A stretch of 64,000 nucleotides of DNA from Giesbergeria sp. (GCF_028686475.1 NZ_JAQUCA010000017.1:1-64000); one strand, 5' to 3'; numbered from the stretch's first letter, positions 20,143 through 29,630 are shown. Numbers and translations: made by a program. The notes: generated by a model not told the origin, from the letters alone.

Positions 20143-20952
20143 TTAGGCCAGCCAGCGTTTGCGGCGCTTGTAACTTTTGACATCCTTGAAGCTCTTGCGC
20201 TCGCCACCACCAACACCGAGGTAAAACTCTTTCACGTCTTCGTTGCTGGTCAAATCGGTGGCGGTGCCATCCATCACCACGCGGCCACTTTCCATGATGT
20301 AGCCATAGTCGGCATACTTCAGCGCCATGTTGGTGTTTTGCTCGGCCAGCAAGAAGGTGACTTTTTCTTTGGTGTTGAGGTCTTTGACGATGTTGAACAC
20401 TTCTTCCACGATTTGCGGGGCCAAGCCCATCGAAGGCTCATCCAACAGCACCATGTTGGGGTTGGTCATGATGGCGCGGCCAATGGCGCACATTTGCTGC
20501 TCGCCGCCCGATGTGTAGGCCGCTTGGCTGGTGCGACGGGTTTTGAGGCGCGGGAAGTAGTTATAAACCTTCTCTAAATTAGCAGCAATCTCGGCCTTGC
20601 TGTCGCGGGTGTAAGCGCCGGTGAGCAGGTTTTCTTCAATGGTTAAGTGGGCAAAACAGTGGCGGCCTTCCATCACCTGCACCACGCCGCGCTTGACCAA
20701 ATCAGCGGGCGAGAGGTTCTCAATGCGTTCACCCCGGAACTCAATGCTGCCCTTGGTCACGGCACCGCGCTCGCCTGCTAACAGGTTGGAGATGGCGCGC
20801 AAGGTGGTGGTTTTGCCTGCGCCGTTGCCCCCCAGAATGGCCACGATGCCACCTTCGTGGACTTGCAGCGAGACCCCTTTTAGCACCAAGATGACATGGT
20901 TGTAAATGACCTCGATACCGTTGACGTTCAGGACAATGTTTCGGTTTTCCAT
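20143..20952 (-). CDS. Branched-chain-type ABC transporter ATPase (LivF-like)
   Basis: A 269-residue ABC ATPase of the LivF class. Walker A is GGNGAGKTTT near 42; the signature region is YTSGGEQQMCAIGRAI, with TSGGEQQ where LSGGEQQ is usual; Walker B is NMVLLDEPSMGLAP. The C terminus has an unusual basic tail (KSYKRRKRW) beyond the normal LivF end. An in-frame upstream start exists, but ATG 20952 gives the family-type start MENRNIVLNVNGIEV. It works with the LivG-like ATPase at 24510. Confidence 0.9.
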   Translation of the reverse strand: MENRNIVLNVNGIEVIYNHVILVLKGVSLQVHEGGIVAILGGNGAGKTTTLRAISNLLAGERGAVTKGSIEFRGERIENLSPADLVKRGVVQVMEGRHCFAHLTIEENLLTGAYTRDSKAEIAANLEKVYNYFPRLKTRRTSQAAYTSGGEQQMCAIGRAIMTNPNMVLLDEPSMGLAPQIVEEVFNIVKDLNTKEKVTFLLAEQNTNMALKYADYGYIMESGRVVMDGTATDLTSNEDVKEFYLGVGGGERKSFKDVKSYKRRKRWLA

Positions 20953-21080
20953 ACGATTTCTCTCTCTGTGCCAATCGGCAGGGCTTGTGCAGGCCAACCC
21001 TGCCGGTTGGCGGCTGTAAGGGCACAGCCGCCAGAACCCGACACGGCCCCAGCTGTGTCGGAAGGGCGCGTTTCAGGCCA

Positions 21081-22406
21081 TCAAGATTGGCAATCGGCGG
21101 GTGCGCGGCGGGTCAGCTTTTTGTCGGCCAGGTATTTATCTGCGCCCGTCTTGACCAGCGGCTTGAGGATTTGCTCATCGGCTTGGTACCAATCCGAGGT
21201 GATGCCCCACTTCTTGCCATCCCAAGTTTGCACACGCGCCCAGGTAGAACCCATGTGGTCGGCACAGCTGGTGGCAATTGGGCGCATCAGACCGTTAAAG
21301 CCCAGCGCATCCAACTTCTTCTGGTCAAGGGCCAAGTTTTCCATGCCCCAGCGCACTTGCTCGCCGGTCATGACCTTGCCTTTGCCAAAACGCTCTTGCG
21401 CGCGGCGCACGGCTTCTACGCCCAGCATCTGGATAATCACGCCACGGGTGTACAGCACCGAGCCGACATCATCCTTGGCACCCGTGCCTTGGCCCTTGTC
21501 ATAAACGTGCTTGAGGATGTCTTGAACCACCTTGGAATCGGTGCCATAGCCATTCAAAGCCAGTGCTTGGTAGCCCTTGGCCCCTTCGCCCACGTCGCGC
21601 ACATCAGGTTCGGCACCGGCCCACCAGACGCCATACAACTTGTCCCGTGGGAAGCCGGTGGCTTGGGCTTCTTTCAGGGCGGTGGAGTTCATGACACCCC
21701 AGCCCCACAGCATCACGTAATCGGGGCGGCTTTGGCGCACTTGTAACCATGTAGCCTTTTGCTCAACACCGGGGGCAGTAACGGGCAGCATTTGCAGCTC
21801 GAAGCCGTGCATCTTGGCGCGCTCTTGCAGCAGCGGAATCGGCTCTTTGCCAAACGGGCTATCGTGATAGACCAGCGCAATCTTCTTGCCCTTGAGCTTG
21901 TCCATGCCGCCAGCGTTTTTACCGATGTGTTGCACCAGAATATCGGCGCCTGTCCAGTAGCTGCCCAAGTAGGGGAAGTTCCACTTGAAGGCCATACCGT
22001 CTTGCGATACCGACAGGCCATAGCCCAGCGTCATCAGCGGAATTTTGTCCACGGGCGCTTTTTCGGTCAGGGCAAAGGTGATGCCGGTGGCTTGGGGGTC
22101 AAACAGCGTGACACCGGGGCGGCTCTTCAGGCGCTCGTAACACTCCACACCCCGGTCGGTGGCATAGCCGGTTTCGCACTCTTCAAAAGCAATTTTTACC
22201 CCGTTGATGCCGCCATCGCGGGCGTTAATCATTTTCAGGTAGTCCTGTTTGCCGTTGGCCCAAGGGGTACCGTTGGGGGCATAGGGGCCAGTGCGGTACG
22301 ACAGCAGCGGAAAGAACTGCTCTTTGGCCTGCGCCACTGCACTGGTGACCGAAGTGGCACCGGCGGCCAATACGGCCACGGCAATCACGATTTTCGAAAG
22401 CTTCAT
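21081..22406 (-). CDS. ABC transporter substrate-binding protein (Liv/Leu-type)
   Basis: A 441-residue periplasmic binding protein with a signal peptide (about 1-27, cleaved after AVAQA) and a type I periplasmic-binding fold (Peripla_BP_6). It is longer than LivJ/LivK (about 370). Relatives of this size are common in clusters for aromatic or other carboxylic acids, so amino-acid specificity should not be assumed. AGGAG precedes the ATG. It sits between the LivM-like and LivF-like genes. Confidence 0.9.
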   Translation of the reverse strand: MKLSKIVIAVAVLAAGATSVTSAVAQAKEQFFPLLSYRTGPYAPNGTPWANGKQDYLKMINARDGGINGVKIAFEECETGYATDRGVECYERLKSRPGVTLFDPQATGITFALTEKAPVDKIPLMTLGYGLSVSQDGMAFKWNFPYLGSYWTGADILVQHIGKNAGGMDKLKGKKIALVYHDSPFGKEPIPLLQERAKMHGFELQMLPVTAPGVEQKATWLQVRQSRPDYVMLWGWGVMNSTALKEAQATGFPRDKLYGVWWAGAEPDVRDVGEGAKGYQALALNGYGTDSKVVQDILKHVYDKGQGTGAKDDVGSVLYTRGVIIQMLGVEAVRRAQERFGKGKVMTGEQVRWGMENLALDQKKLDALGFNGLMRPIATSCADHMGSTWARVQTWDGKKWGITSDWYQADEQILKPLVKTGADKYLADKKLTRRAPADCQS

Positions 22407-22454
22407 GGATGTCTCCTAGTTATGAAAGGTGAAAAATGCAATGCACAGGGAAAA

Positions 22455-23531
22455 TCAGTGTGGGAACGGCCATAAACGCAGCTTTTGCTTGGCAATCGAC
22501 CACAGCTTGGCCAAACCATGTGGCTCGACAATCAGGAACCAGACAATCAGGCCACCAAAAATCATCAGCTCGGCGTGAGAAACACCAGCGGTAGAGATTT
22601 CGATGCCAAACAAGCCCATCAGCGCAGGCAAGAACTGGTTGAGCACAATCGGCAACAGCACAATAAAAGCAGCACCAAAAAAGCTACCCATGATAGAACC
22701 CAAGCCACCAATAATCACCATAAACAGCAGGCGGAAGGAGATTTCGACCGAGAACGCCGCAGGCTCCCAAGAACCCAAGTGAACAAAGGCCCACAAGGCA
22801 CCAGCCATGCCGATGATGAAAGAACTGACCGCAAAAGCCGACAACTTAGCGTACATGGGGCGAATACCAATCACGCTGGCCGCCACGTCCATATCCCGAA
22901 TCGCCATCCACTCACGGCCAATTGCACCACGTACTAGGTTTTTAGCCAATAGGGCAATCACCACCAACAGGGCCAAGCAGAACAGGTATTTGGAGGTAGC
23001 GCTGTCAATCGGCATTCCCAGCACTTGCAAGCTGTTCACCGATACCGAGCCAGAATCGGAGTTGTTGGTAAACCACTTGATGCGTAAGAACATCCAGTCG
23101 CTAAAAAATTGCGCTGCCAAAGTGGCCACGGCCAAATAAAGCCCCTTCACGCGCAAACTAGGCAAACCGAACAAAATACCAAAGAAGGTGGCGCACAAGC
23201 CGCCCAAAATCAAAGCTGGAATCAACGGCAAGCCCGGAAAGCGCACAAAGAAGTTGAAAGCGCCATAAGCACCCACGGCCATAAAAGCCCCAGAGCCAAG
23301 CGAAATCTGGCCGCAATAGCCCACCAGAATGTTCACACCCAAGGCGGCCATCGACATAATGACCAGCGGAATCAAAATAGCGCGGTAAAAATAATCGGTA
23401 GCCAACATGGGCACCACCAAGAAGGCGATGGCCAACATCACCCCCAAGGCAATGCGGTCTTGGGCAATCGGGAAAATTTGTTGGTCAGTCCGGTAAGAGG
23501 TTTTGAACTGACCGTTCTCGCGGTAAAACAT
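22455..23531 (-). CDS. Branched-chain-type ABC transporter permease (LivM-like)
   Basis: A 358-residue inner-membrane permease with about nine hydrophobic segments. The LivM-type motif GAIGREWMAIRDMDVAASVIGI (coupling loop to the ATPases) lies near 200-220. It pairs with the LivH-like permease encoded 30 bp upstream. GGAG precedes the ATG. Confidence 0.92.
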   Translation of the reverse strand: MFYRENGQFKTSYRTDQQIFPIAQDRIALGVMLAIAFLVVPMLATDYFYRAILIPLVIMSMAALGVNILVGYCGQISLGSGAFMAVGAYGAFNFFVRFPGLPLIPALILGGLCATFFGILFGLPSLRVKGLYLAVATLAAQFFSDWMFLRIKWFTNNSDSGSVSVNSLQVLGMPIDSATSKYLFCLALLVVIALLAKNLVRGAIGREWMAIRDMDVAASVIGIRPMYAKLSAFAVSSFIIGMAGALWAFVHLGSWEPAAFSVEISFRLLFMVIIGGLGSIMGSFFGAAFIVLLPIVLNQFLPALMGLFGIEISTAGVSHAELMIFGGLIVWFLIVEPHGLAKLWSIAKQKLRLWPFPH

Positions 23532-23561
23532 GGAAAGTCTCCTTTTCTTTTTTTTTGTTGT

Positions 23562-24491
23562 TTACACGCGGTCGATAATTTTCTCGCCGAACAAACCTTG
23601 TGGGCGGAACAGCAAAAATACCAGCGCCAGCACATAGGCAAACCAGATTTCAATACCGCCCCCCACAAATGGGCCAAGATAGACTTCAGACAGCTTCTCG
23701 CCCACGCCGATAATCAGGCCACCAATAATCGCACCGGGCACCGAAGTGAGGCCACCCAAAATCACCACCGGCAAAGCACGCAAAGCCACGGTCGTGAGCG
23801 AGAACTGCACGCCCAGTTTGCTGCCCCAAATCATGCCTGCCACCAAGGCGACCACACCAGCCACGCACCAGACAATCACCCAAATGCGGTTGAGGGGAAT
23901 ACCAATCGATTGTGCGGCTTGGTGGTCATCGGCCACCGCACGCAGGGCGCGGCCTGTGGTGGTTTTTTGGAAGAAGACGCTGAGCAAAATCACCAAACCA
24001 CCGGCAATGGCTGCGGCAATCACGTCCTCTTTGTTCACCAGCACGCCACCGGGAAACATGGATTCGAGCAAAAATACCGGCTCTTTGGGCATACCGATGT
24101 CGATTTTGTAAATATCGCTGCCAAAAATAGTTTGGCCCACACCTTCCAAAAAGTAAGTGATACCCAAAGTGGCCATCAATAAGGTAGCCCCTTCTTGGTT
24201 CACCAAATGGCGCAATACCAGCCGTTCAATCACCCAGGCCACGACAAACATACAGGCCCCAGCAATGATAAAGGCCAGCACATTGGCTATCAGCAAACTA
24301 TCGGTGCCCAACCATTTGGGAATCCACTCAGAGAAACGCGCCATTGCCAAAGCAGCAAATAGCACCATCGCGCCTTGGGCAAAGTTGAATACACCCGAGG
24401 CTTTGTAAATCAGCACAAAGCCCAAAGCCACCAAGGCATACAACATGCCGGCCATCAGGCCGCCAATCAGGGTTTCAAGAAAAAAGGCCAT
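23562..24491 (-). CDS. Branched-chain-type ABC transporter permease (LivH-like)
   Basis: A 309-residue multi-pass permease. It begins with the LivH-like ETLIGGLMAGMLYALVALGF and carries the coupling-loop motif GRALRAVADDHQAAQSIGIP near 200-220. AGGAAG precedes the ATG. The gene is 18 bp after the LivG-like gene and 30 bp before the LivM-like gene, so the permeases and ATPase are cotranscribed. Confidence 0.92.
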   Translation of the reverse strand: MAFFLETLIGGLMAGMLYALVALGFVLIYKASGVFNFAQGAMVLFAALAMARFSEWIPKWLGTDSLLIANVLAFIIAGACMFVVAWVIERLVLRHLVNQEGATLLMATLGITYFLEGVGQTIFGSDIYKIDIGMPKEPVFLLESMFPGGVLVNKEDVIAAAIAGGLVILLSVFFQKTTTGRALRAVADDHQAAQSIGIPLNRIWVIVWCVAGVVALVAGMIWGSKLGVQFSLTTVALRALPVVILGGLTSVPGAIIGGLIIGVGEKLSEVYLGPFVGGGIEIWFAYVLALVFLLFRPQGLFGEKIIDRV

Positions 24492-24509
24492 TTTTTATTC
24501 TTCCTGCGG

Positions 24510-25295
24510 TTAGTGGCTAGTGCCCAGATAAGCGCGGATGACGTCTTCGTTGTCGCGCACTTCTTGCGGCTGGCCGTCCCCAATTTTTTTGCCGTAATCC
24601 AACACCACTACGCGGTCGGAGATGTCCATCACCACGCCCATATCGTGTTCAATCAGCACGATGGTGGTACCGAATTCATCGTTCACGTCCAAAATGAAGC
24701 GGCACATGTCCTGCTTTTCTTCTACGTTCATACCGGCCATTGGTTCATCCAGCAGCAGCACTTGCGGCTCCATCGCCAAGGCGCGGCCCAAGTCCACGCG
24801 CTTTTGCAGGCCGTAGGGCAACTGGCCGACCGGGGTTTTACGGAAGGCTTGGATTTCCAAGAAATCGATGATGTGTTCGACAAACTCGCGGTGCTTTTCT
24901 TCTTCGCGTTGGGCCGGGCCAATGCGCAAAGCCTGCATGAACAGGTTGCTCTTGATCTTCAAGTTGCGCCCGGTCATGATGTTGTCGATCACACTCATGC
25001 CCTTGAACAGCGCCAAGTTCTGGAAGGTGCGCCCGATGCCCATCTCGGCCACTTGGCGGCTGTTCATGTGGTCAAACTTTTGCCCCCGGAAGGTAATCGA
25101 GCCTTCGGTCGGGGTGTAAACACCGTTGATGCAGTTGAGCATCGAGCTTTTACCCGCACCGTTGGGGCCAATGATGGAGCGGATTTCATGCTCACGCACA
25201 TTGAAGGAAATATCGGTCAGGGCCTTCACACCACCAAAACGCAGGCTGATGTTTTGGATGTCGAGGATGACGTCGCCAATCTTCTTATCGCTCAT
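24510..25295 (-). CDS. Branched-chain-type ABC transporter ATPase (LivG-like)
   Basis: A 261-residue ABC ATPase of the LivG class. Walker A is GPNGAGKSSMLNCI near 40. Walker B is VLLLDEPMAGMN, with the MAGMN variation common in LivG. The signature region is LPYGLQKRVDLGRAL, in which the usual SGG is replaced by YGL, as in many LivG-type subunits. It starts 8 bp after the stop of the acyl-CoA ligase gene, showing tight coupling of uptake with activation. Confidence 0.92.
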   Translation of the reverse strand: MSDKKIGDVILDIQNISLRFGGVKALTDISFNVREHEIRSIIGPNGAGKSSMLNCINGVYTPTEGSITFRGQKFDHMNSRQVAEMGIGRTFQNLALFKGMSVIDNIMTGRNLKIKSNLFMQALRIGPAQREEEKHREFVEHIIDFLEIQAFRKTPVGQLPYGLQKRVDLGRALAMEPQVLLLDEPMAGMNVEEKQDMCRFILDVNDEFGTTIVLIEHDMGVVMDISDRVVVLDYGKKIGDGQPQEVRDNEDVIRAYLGTSH

Positions 25296-25303
25296 GGGGT
25301 TCC

Positions 25304-27250
25304 TCAGGCAGCGGCTTTGACCGGGGTGAATGTTTTGGCATCCGAGAGCTTGAGCGTGGCACTGACACTGCCGGTGCGGCCATCTTCAAACTTGACCAAG
25401 GTTTCGATGAATTGCTCGGTGCGGCCTGCATACAGGGCATCGACCAACACCGCGTATTTGTCGGCAATAAAGCCCCGGCGTACCTTGTTGGTGCGGGTCA
25501 ATTCGCCATCGTCGGCATCCAGCTCTTTGTGCAAAATCAGGAAGCGACTGACTTGGCTACCGGCCAGCAGCACATCGCTGGCCAAATCGGCATTGGTTTT
25601 TTCTACGCACTCGCGGATAAATTCATAGACTTCGGGTTTTTGCGCCAAATCGGTGTAACCGGCATAGGGCAGATTGCGGCGCTCGGCCCAATTGCCCATC
25701 GCTTCAAAGTCAATATTGATCATCACGCAAACGCGGTCGCGGCCATCGCCCAAAGCCACCACTTCTTTGATATGCGGGAAGAACTTGAGTTTGTTCTCTA
25801 CATATTTGGGCGCAAACATGGCCCCATCGTGCGCGCCACCTTTGAGGCGGCCCACATCCTTCACACGGTCAATAATTTTCAGGTGGCCGTGGGCATCCAA
25901 GAAGCCCGCATCGCTGGTGTGGTACCAACCATCGGGGGTTAGCACTTCGGCAGTGGCAGCGGGGTTTTTGTAATACTCTTTCAGCAAACCAGCCGATTTG
26001 ACCAAAATCTCGCCGTTATCCGCCACCTTGATTTGCACGCCCCGAATCGGCACGCCCACGGTGTCGGCACGGGCTTGGTCATCGGGGTGCAAGCACACAA
26101 ACACTGCGGTTTCGGTGGAGCCGTAGAGCTGCTTGAGGTTGATACCGATGGAGCGGTAAAAGGTAAACAGGTCGGGGCCAATAGCCTCACCGGCGGTGTA
26201 AGCCACCCGCACGCGCGAGAAACCCAAATTGTTACGCAGCGGGCCATAGACTAGCCAATCGCCAATCGTGTACTTGAGCTTGTCGATGGCACTGACTTCT
26301 TCGCCATTCATGAGCGCGGGGCCAACACGGCGCGCCAGCGCCATGCAAGACTCAAACATCTTGCGCTTGAAGCTGCCTGCATCTTCCATGCGGATGGTGA
26401 CGCTGGTGAGCAGCCCTTCAAACACGCGTGGCGGCGCAAAATAGTAGGTGGGGCCAATCTCTTTCAGGTCGATATTGACGGTGCTGGCCGACTCAGGGCA
26501 GTTGACCACGTAGCCACAGGCCAGCCACTGGGCATAGCTGAAAATGTTTTGCCCAATCCAAGCCAGCGGCAGATAGGCCAGCACTTCTTCAGCGTTGGTA
26601 AGTTTGTCAAACTCGGCCCCGGCGGTGGCACGGTCGAGCAAGGTGGCGTGGGTATGCACTACGCCCTTGGGGTTGCCGGTGGTGCCCGAGGTAAAAAACA
26701 TCGAGGCCACATCTTGCGGCTGGGTCTTGCTCACTTCGTTGAGGAACCACTGCGGATTTTTCTGGGCAAATGCAGCACCCGTCTCAATCAGGGTTTCAAA
26801 CGAGGCCAAACCGGGTTCGCTGTATTTACGCAAGCCGCGCGGGTCATCGTAATAAATATGCGAAATGGCCGGGCAGCGGTCGCGGATTTCGAGCAGCTTG
26901 TCCACCTGCTCTTGGTCTTCGACCACGGCAAAACGTACTTCGGCATTGTTGAGCGGATAAACGCACTCGGCCGCCACGGCATCTTGGTACAGCGGCACCG
27001 GGATAGCTCCCAGCGATTGCGCGGCCAACATGGTGGCGTAGAGGTGCGGACGGTTGGCCCCCACGACTACCATGTGCTCACCCCGCGCCAAACCAGCCTG
27101 GTGCAGGCCAGCGGCCACCTGCTCTACCAAACGGGCCAAGCCAGCCCAAGTATGGGTTTGCCAAATGCCATATTCTTTTTCGCGCAGTGCCGGGGCATCG
27201 GGGCGCTCGGCAGCGTGCTGAAGTAGCAGTTGCGGAAACGTGGTCTTCAT
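25304..27250 (-). CDS. Acyl-CoA ligase / AMP-dependent synthetase (FadD-like)
   Basis: A 648-residue long-chain-type adenylate-forming ligase. The P-loop-like motif is FTSGTTGNPKGVVHTHATL near 200. LYGSTETAVFVCLH is motif A5, and WYHTSDAGFLDAHGHLKIIDRVKD is the hinge region. ATG 27250 is preferred over a TTG seven codons upstream because GGACCCGGA lies just before it. It is the first gene of the operon; an 18-bp TTGTC-N8-GACAA palindrome lies 105-122 bp upstream of its start. The substrate is probably a carboxylate taken up by the ABC system. Confidence 0.9.
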   Translation of the reverse strand: MKTTFPQLLLQHAAERPDAPALREKEYGIWQTHTWAGLARLVEQVAAGLHQAGLARGEHMVVVGANRPHLYATMLAAQSLGAIPVPLYQDAVAAECVYPLNNAEVRFAVVEDQEQVDKLLEIRDRCPAISHIYYDDPRGLRKYSEPGLASFETLIETGAAFAQKNPQWFLNEVSKTQPQDVASMFFTSGTTGNPKGVVHTHATLLDRATAGAEFDKLTNAEEVLAYLPLAWIGQNIFSYAQWLACGYVVNCPESASTVNIDLKEIGPTYYFAPPRVFEGLLTSVTIRMEDAGSFKRKMFESCMALARRVGPALMNGEEVSAIDKLKYTIGDWLVYGPLRNNLGFSRVRVAYTAGEAIGPDLFTFYRSIGINLKQLYGSTETAVFVCLHPDDQARADTVGVPIRGVQIKVADNGEILVKSAGLLKEYYKNPAATAEVLTPDGWYHTSDAGFLDAHGHLKIIDRVKDVGRLKGGAHDGAMFAPKYVENKLKFFPHIKEVVALGDGRDRVCVMINIDFEAMGNWAERRNLPYAGYTDLAQKPEVYEFIRECVEKTNADLASDVLLAGSQVSRFLILHKELDADDGELTRTNKVRRGFIADKYAVLVDALYAGRTEQFIETLVKFEDGRTGSVSATLKLSDAKTFTPVKAAA

Positions 27251-27354
27251 TCCGGGTCCTAAAAGGTTCAAGGGATGGCCGGTGGGGGCCAGCGTTGCCA
27301 GGCCACGGGTGCCTGCAAGTTGCCCGGAATGGTAGGGCGCAATTTGACGTTAAG

Positions 27355-27372
27355 TTGTCTTTACGGCGACAA
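27355..27372. promoter_or_regulatory. Candidate operator TTGTC-N8-GACAA (site 1)
   Basis: A perfect inverted repeat with an 8-base spacer, TTTACGGC, upstream of the acyl-CoA ligase/ABC operon. It matches the site at 28725-28742 at 15 of 18 positions. The pair probably belongs to one regulator, with the neighbouring Crp/Fnr protein the leading candidate. Confidence 0.55.
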
Positions 27373-27419
27373 TTGCAGGGTTATTCCCTGTTGGGTAAAA
27401 CCCTTGTTTAAGCGCTTTT

Positions 27420-28604
27420 TTAACGAATCAGTCGGCCTTCACGCCCCACCACGGTCAACTCGACAAAGCGCGAGGCACTGCGGTCGGGGGTGGTAGCGTT
27501 GATTTCAAAGCCGCCCAAATCCCATTTTTTCAGCCCCCAACTGGCATCAATAAAGGCACTGCGTGTAGCCCCTTTGCCAGCGCGCTGCAAAATTTCGGCA
27601 AACGTTCTGGCATTGATATAACCCTCCAAACCCAAATGGGAGGGTTCGGCCTTGGCATCCAGATTTTTCAGGGCGCGCACAAAATCGCGCGCCACGGCAG
27701 TAGTGGAGTTGGTGGGCAAGGGCACCACCTGCGAAATCGCCATGCCCATTGCATCTATGCCCAGTGCTTTGATGTTGACGGGTGTGCCCAACACCGACAG
27801 CGCATACAAACTGACACCCCGGCGCAATTTACGGAAATGTTTAATCAACTCTAGCCCCGGCTTACCGGCCAAGCCCAACAATACGGCCTCGGGGTTGGCA
27901 TCGGCCAGCAAGGCGGCTGCTTTGGCAGCATCGGAGGCATTGCTCTCTACCGTGGTGGAAACTGCATCGGGCAGCTTGGCGCGCTGCATGGCTTGCTCGG
28001 CCCCGGCAAACACTTCACGGCCAAAGGTGTTGTTTTGGTAGGCAATGCCAATGCGCTTAATGCCAATCGTGGCCAGATGCTGCACCAGCTTTTCGGCCTC
28101 ATCGGCATAGCTGGCGCGGATGTTGAACGCATAGCGCGCCCCGGCCACGCGCGAGACCTGCCCACCCGTGAGCGGGGTAAAGAAGGGCATATTGCCATCT
28201 TTGAGCCTAGGCATCATCTCTTCCACCATCGGGGTGCCAAAACAGTTGAACAGGGTAAAACAGTCTGGATCGTTCAAAAACTGCTCCAAATTGAGCATCG
28301 CCTTGGACACCTCATAGGCATCGTCTAAAGTTTCGAGCTTGATTTGCCGCCCATGCACCCCACCACGCGCATTAATCGCCTGAAACGCCGCCATCGCGCC
28401 TTGGTGCAAGGCCGAACCCAAATCACCCAAAGGCCCCGTCAGCGCAGTCGTCTGGCAAAGCTTGACCACGCCCTCCTGTTGCGCCCAAGCAGCAGGCATC
28501 GCAGCGGCAGCGGGCAAAGCCAACGCCGTGGTTAAAAAACGACGACGGGCCAGCGTGGCGGTAGCTTGGTCAGAAAGAATCTCGGTAGTTGTTTGAACGG
28601 TCAT
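27420..28604 (-). CDS. Second ABC substrate-binding protein (Leu/Ile/Val type)
   Basis: A 394-residue type I periplasmic-binding protein. The N terminus carries a long signal region: TLARRRFLTTALALPAAAAMPAAWAQ has an RRRFL twin-arginine-like motif, suggesting Tat export. The body has Peripla_BP_6 features (VVKLCQTTALTGPLGDLGSALHQGAMAAFQAINARGGVHGR). The start is ATG 28604 with GGAGT upstream; an in-frame start 30 bp earlier is less likely. It is separated from the ABC operon by about 170 bp including its own control region, so it may be an alternative receptor for the same permease. Confidence 0.87.
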   Translation of the reverse strand: MTVQTTTEILSDQATATLARRRFLTTALALPAAAAMPAAWAQQEGVVKLCQTTALTGPLGDLGSALHQGAMAAFQAINARGGVHGRQIKLETLDDAYEVSKAMLNLEQFLNDPDCFTLFNCFGTPMVEEMMPRLKDGNMPFFTPLTGGQVSRVAGARYAFNIRASYADEAEKLVQHLATIGIKRIGIAYQNNTFGREVFAGAEQAMQRAKLPDAVSTTVESNASDAAKAAALLADANPEAVLLGLAGKPGLELIKHFRKLRRGVSLYALSVLGTPVNIKALGIDAMGMAISQVVPLPTNSTTAVARDFVRALKNLDAKAEPSHLGLEGYINARTFAEILQRAGKGATRSAFIDASWGLKKWDLGGFEINATTPDRSASRFVELTVVGREGRLIR

Positions 28605-28724
28605 AGTGTTATCAACTCCACAATGGAGGGGCAAATTTTGAGGATGGGGGTGGCAAAAATAACTGCATCATGGCCCGCAACAGATGCGTGGGTCTTGCAT
28701 CATCGGTCAGTGTGCAAGCAAAAG

Positions 28725-28742
28725 CTGTCTTTATGCCGACAA
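28725..28742. promoter_or_regulatory. Candidate operator CTGTC-N8-GACAA (site 2)
   Basis: It lies between the second binding-protein gene and the divergent Crp/Fnr gene. The spacer TTTATGCC resembles that of site 1 (TTTACGGC), so similarity extends beyond the half-sites. It is centred about 68 bp upstream of the regulator start. A further inverted repeat, CTTGCA-N13-TGCAAG, lies at 28694-28718. Confidence 0.55.
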
Positions 28743-28800
28743 TCTATCTCGTGGAAATCCCGCATCCCACTCAGAACTTAGCTGCCTGATGATTGCCCCA

Positions 28801-29546
28801 TGAGCCAAGAATTGTCCCTGCACCAGCGCCGCCGCCCCCCCAGCACCGAAGAAATTGAGGGCATTCCTTGGTTGGCCCCTTTGCATCGCCACGAGCGCGA
28901 GCGCGCCATTGCCGCCCTGTTGGTGGGCGATGCCAGCCCCGGCGATTACGTCTGCCGCATCGGCCGCCCCGTCACCTACTGGTTTGGTGTGGTCGAGGGC
29001 CTGCTCAAAATGAACAACGATAACCCCGACGGTGGCAGCATGACTTTTGCCGGTCTGCCCCCCGGCGGCTGGTTTGGCGAGGGTACCGCCATGAAGCGTG
29101 AACCCTACCGCTACAACGTGCAAGCCTTGCGCGCCAGCGTGGTAGCGGGCCTGCCGATTGAAACCTTCCATTGGCTGCTAGACCACTCTATCGGCTTTAA
29201 TCGCTTTGTCATGAACCAGCTCAATGAGCGGCTGGGCCAATTTATTGCCGCCCGCGAAATTGACCGCCTCAATAGCCCGGATTTGCGCGTGGCACGCAGT
29301 TTGGCTGCGCTGTTCAATCCGGTGTTGTACCCGAGCGTAGGCCAAATGTTGCACATCACGCAACAAGAGTTGGCCTATTTGGTCGGCTTGTCGCGCCAGC
29401 GGGTGAACGAAGCACTCACGGCGCTAGAGCGCCAAGGGGCCATCCAAGTGGAATATGGCGGCCTGCGCGTGCTGGATTTGGCCGCCCTGCGCTGGCATGT
29501 GTTCCAAGTGGGCGAACACCGCAAGGCCAGCCGTCGTAAACGTTAG
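28801..29546 (+). CDS. Crp/Fnr-family transcription regulator
   Basis: A 248-residue regulator with an N-terminal cyclic-nucleotide-binding-type beta-barrel (about 30-150, PPGGWFGEGTAMKREPYRYNV). Its C-terminal winged helix (about 165-235) contains LHITQQELAYLVGLSRQRVNEALTAL as the recognition helix. The FNR-type cysteine cluster is absent and no heme ligand is obvious. It is transcribed away from the ABC/ligase region and is the natural candidate regulator of it. The ATG is at 28801 after a CCCC run, with no strong ribosome-binding site. Confidence 0.9.
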
Positions 29547-29586
29547 GCAGCGATAGATAGGCTACTGGTTTGCAGAGTCGATAGTT

Positions 29587-29606
29587 AAGCGTTATAACAA
29601 ACGCTT
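29587..29606. promoter_or_regulatory. Perfect 7-bp inverted repeat upstream of the DUF4394 gene
   Basis: AAGCGTT-ATAACA-AACGCTT lies 24 bp before the DUF4394 start and 40 bp after the Crp/Fnr gene stop. It could be a binding site for a regulator of the three-gene operon or a short terminator stem; no T-run of useful length follows. Confidence 0.4.
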
Positions 29607-29630
29607 TTGACAAAGATATAGATTTTTCCT

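Noticed and set aside
22485-24408. Long plus-strand open frames opposite the LivM/LivH genes
   Set aside because: They are antisense shadows of well-supported membrane-protein genes, rich in His/Gln/Asn from reversed codons, with no ribosome-binding sites.
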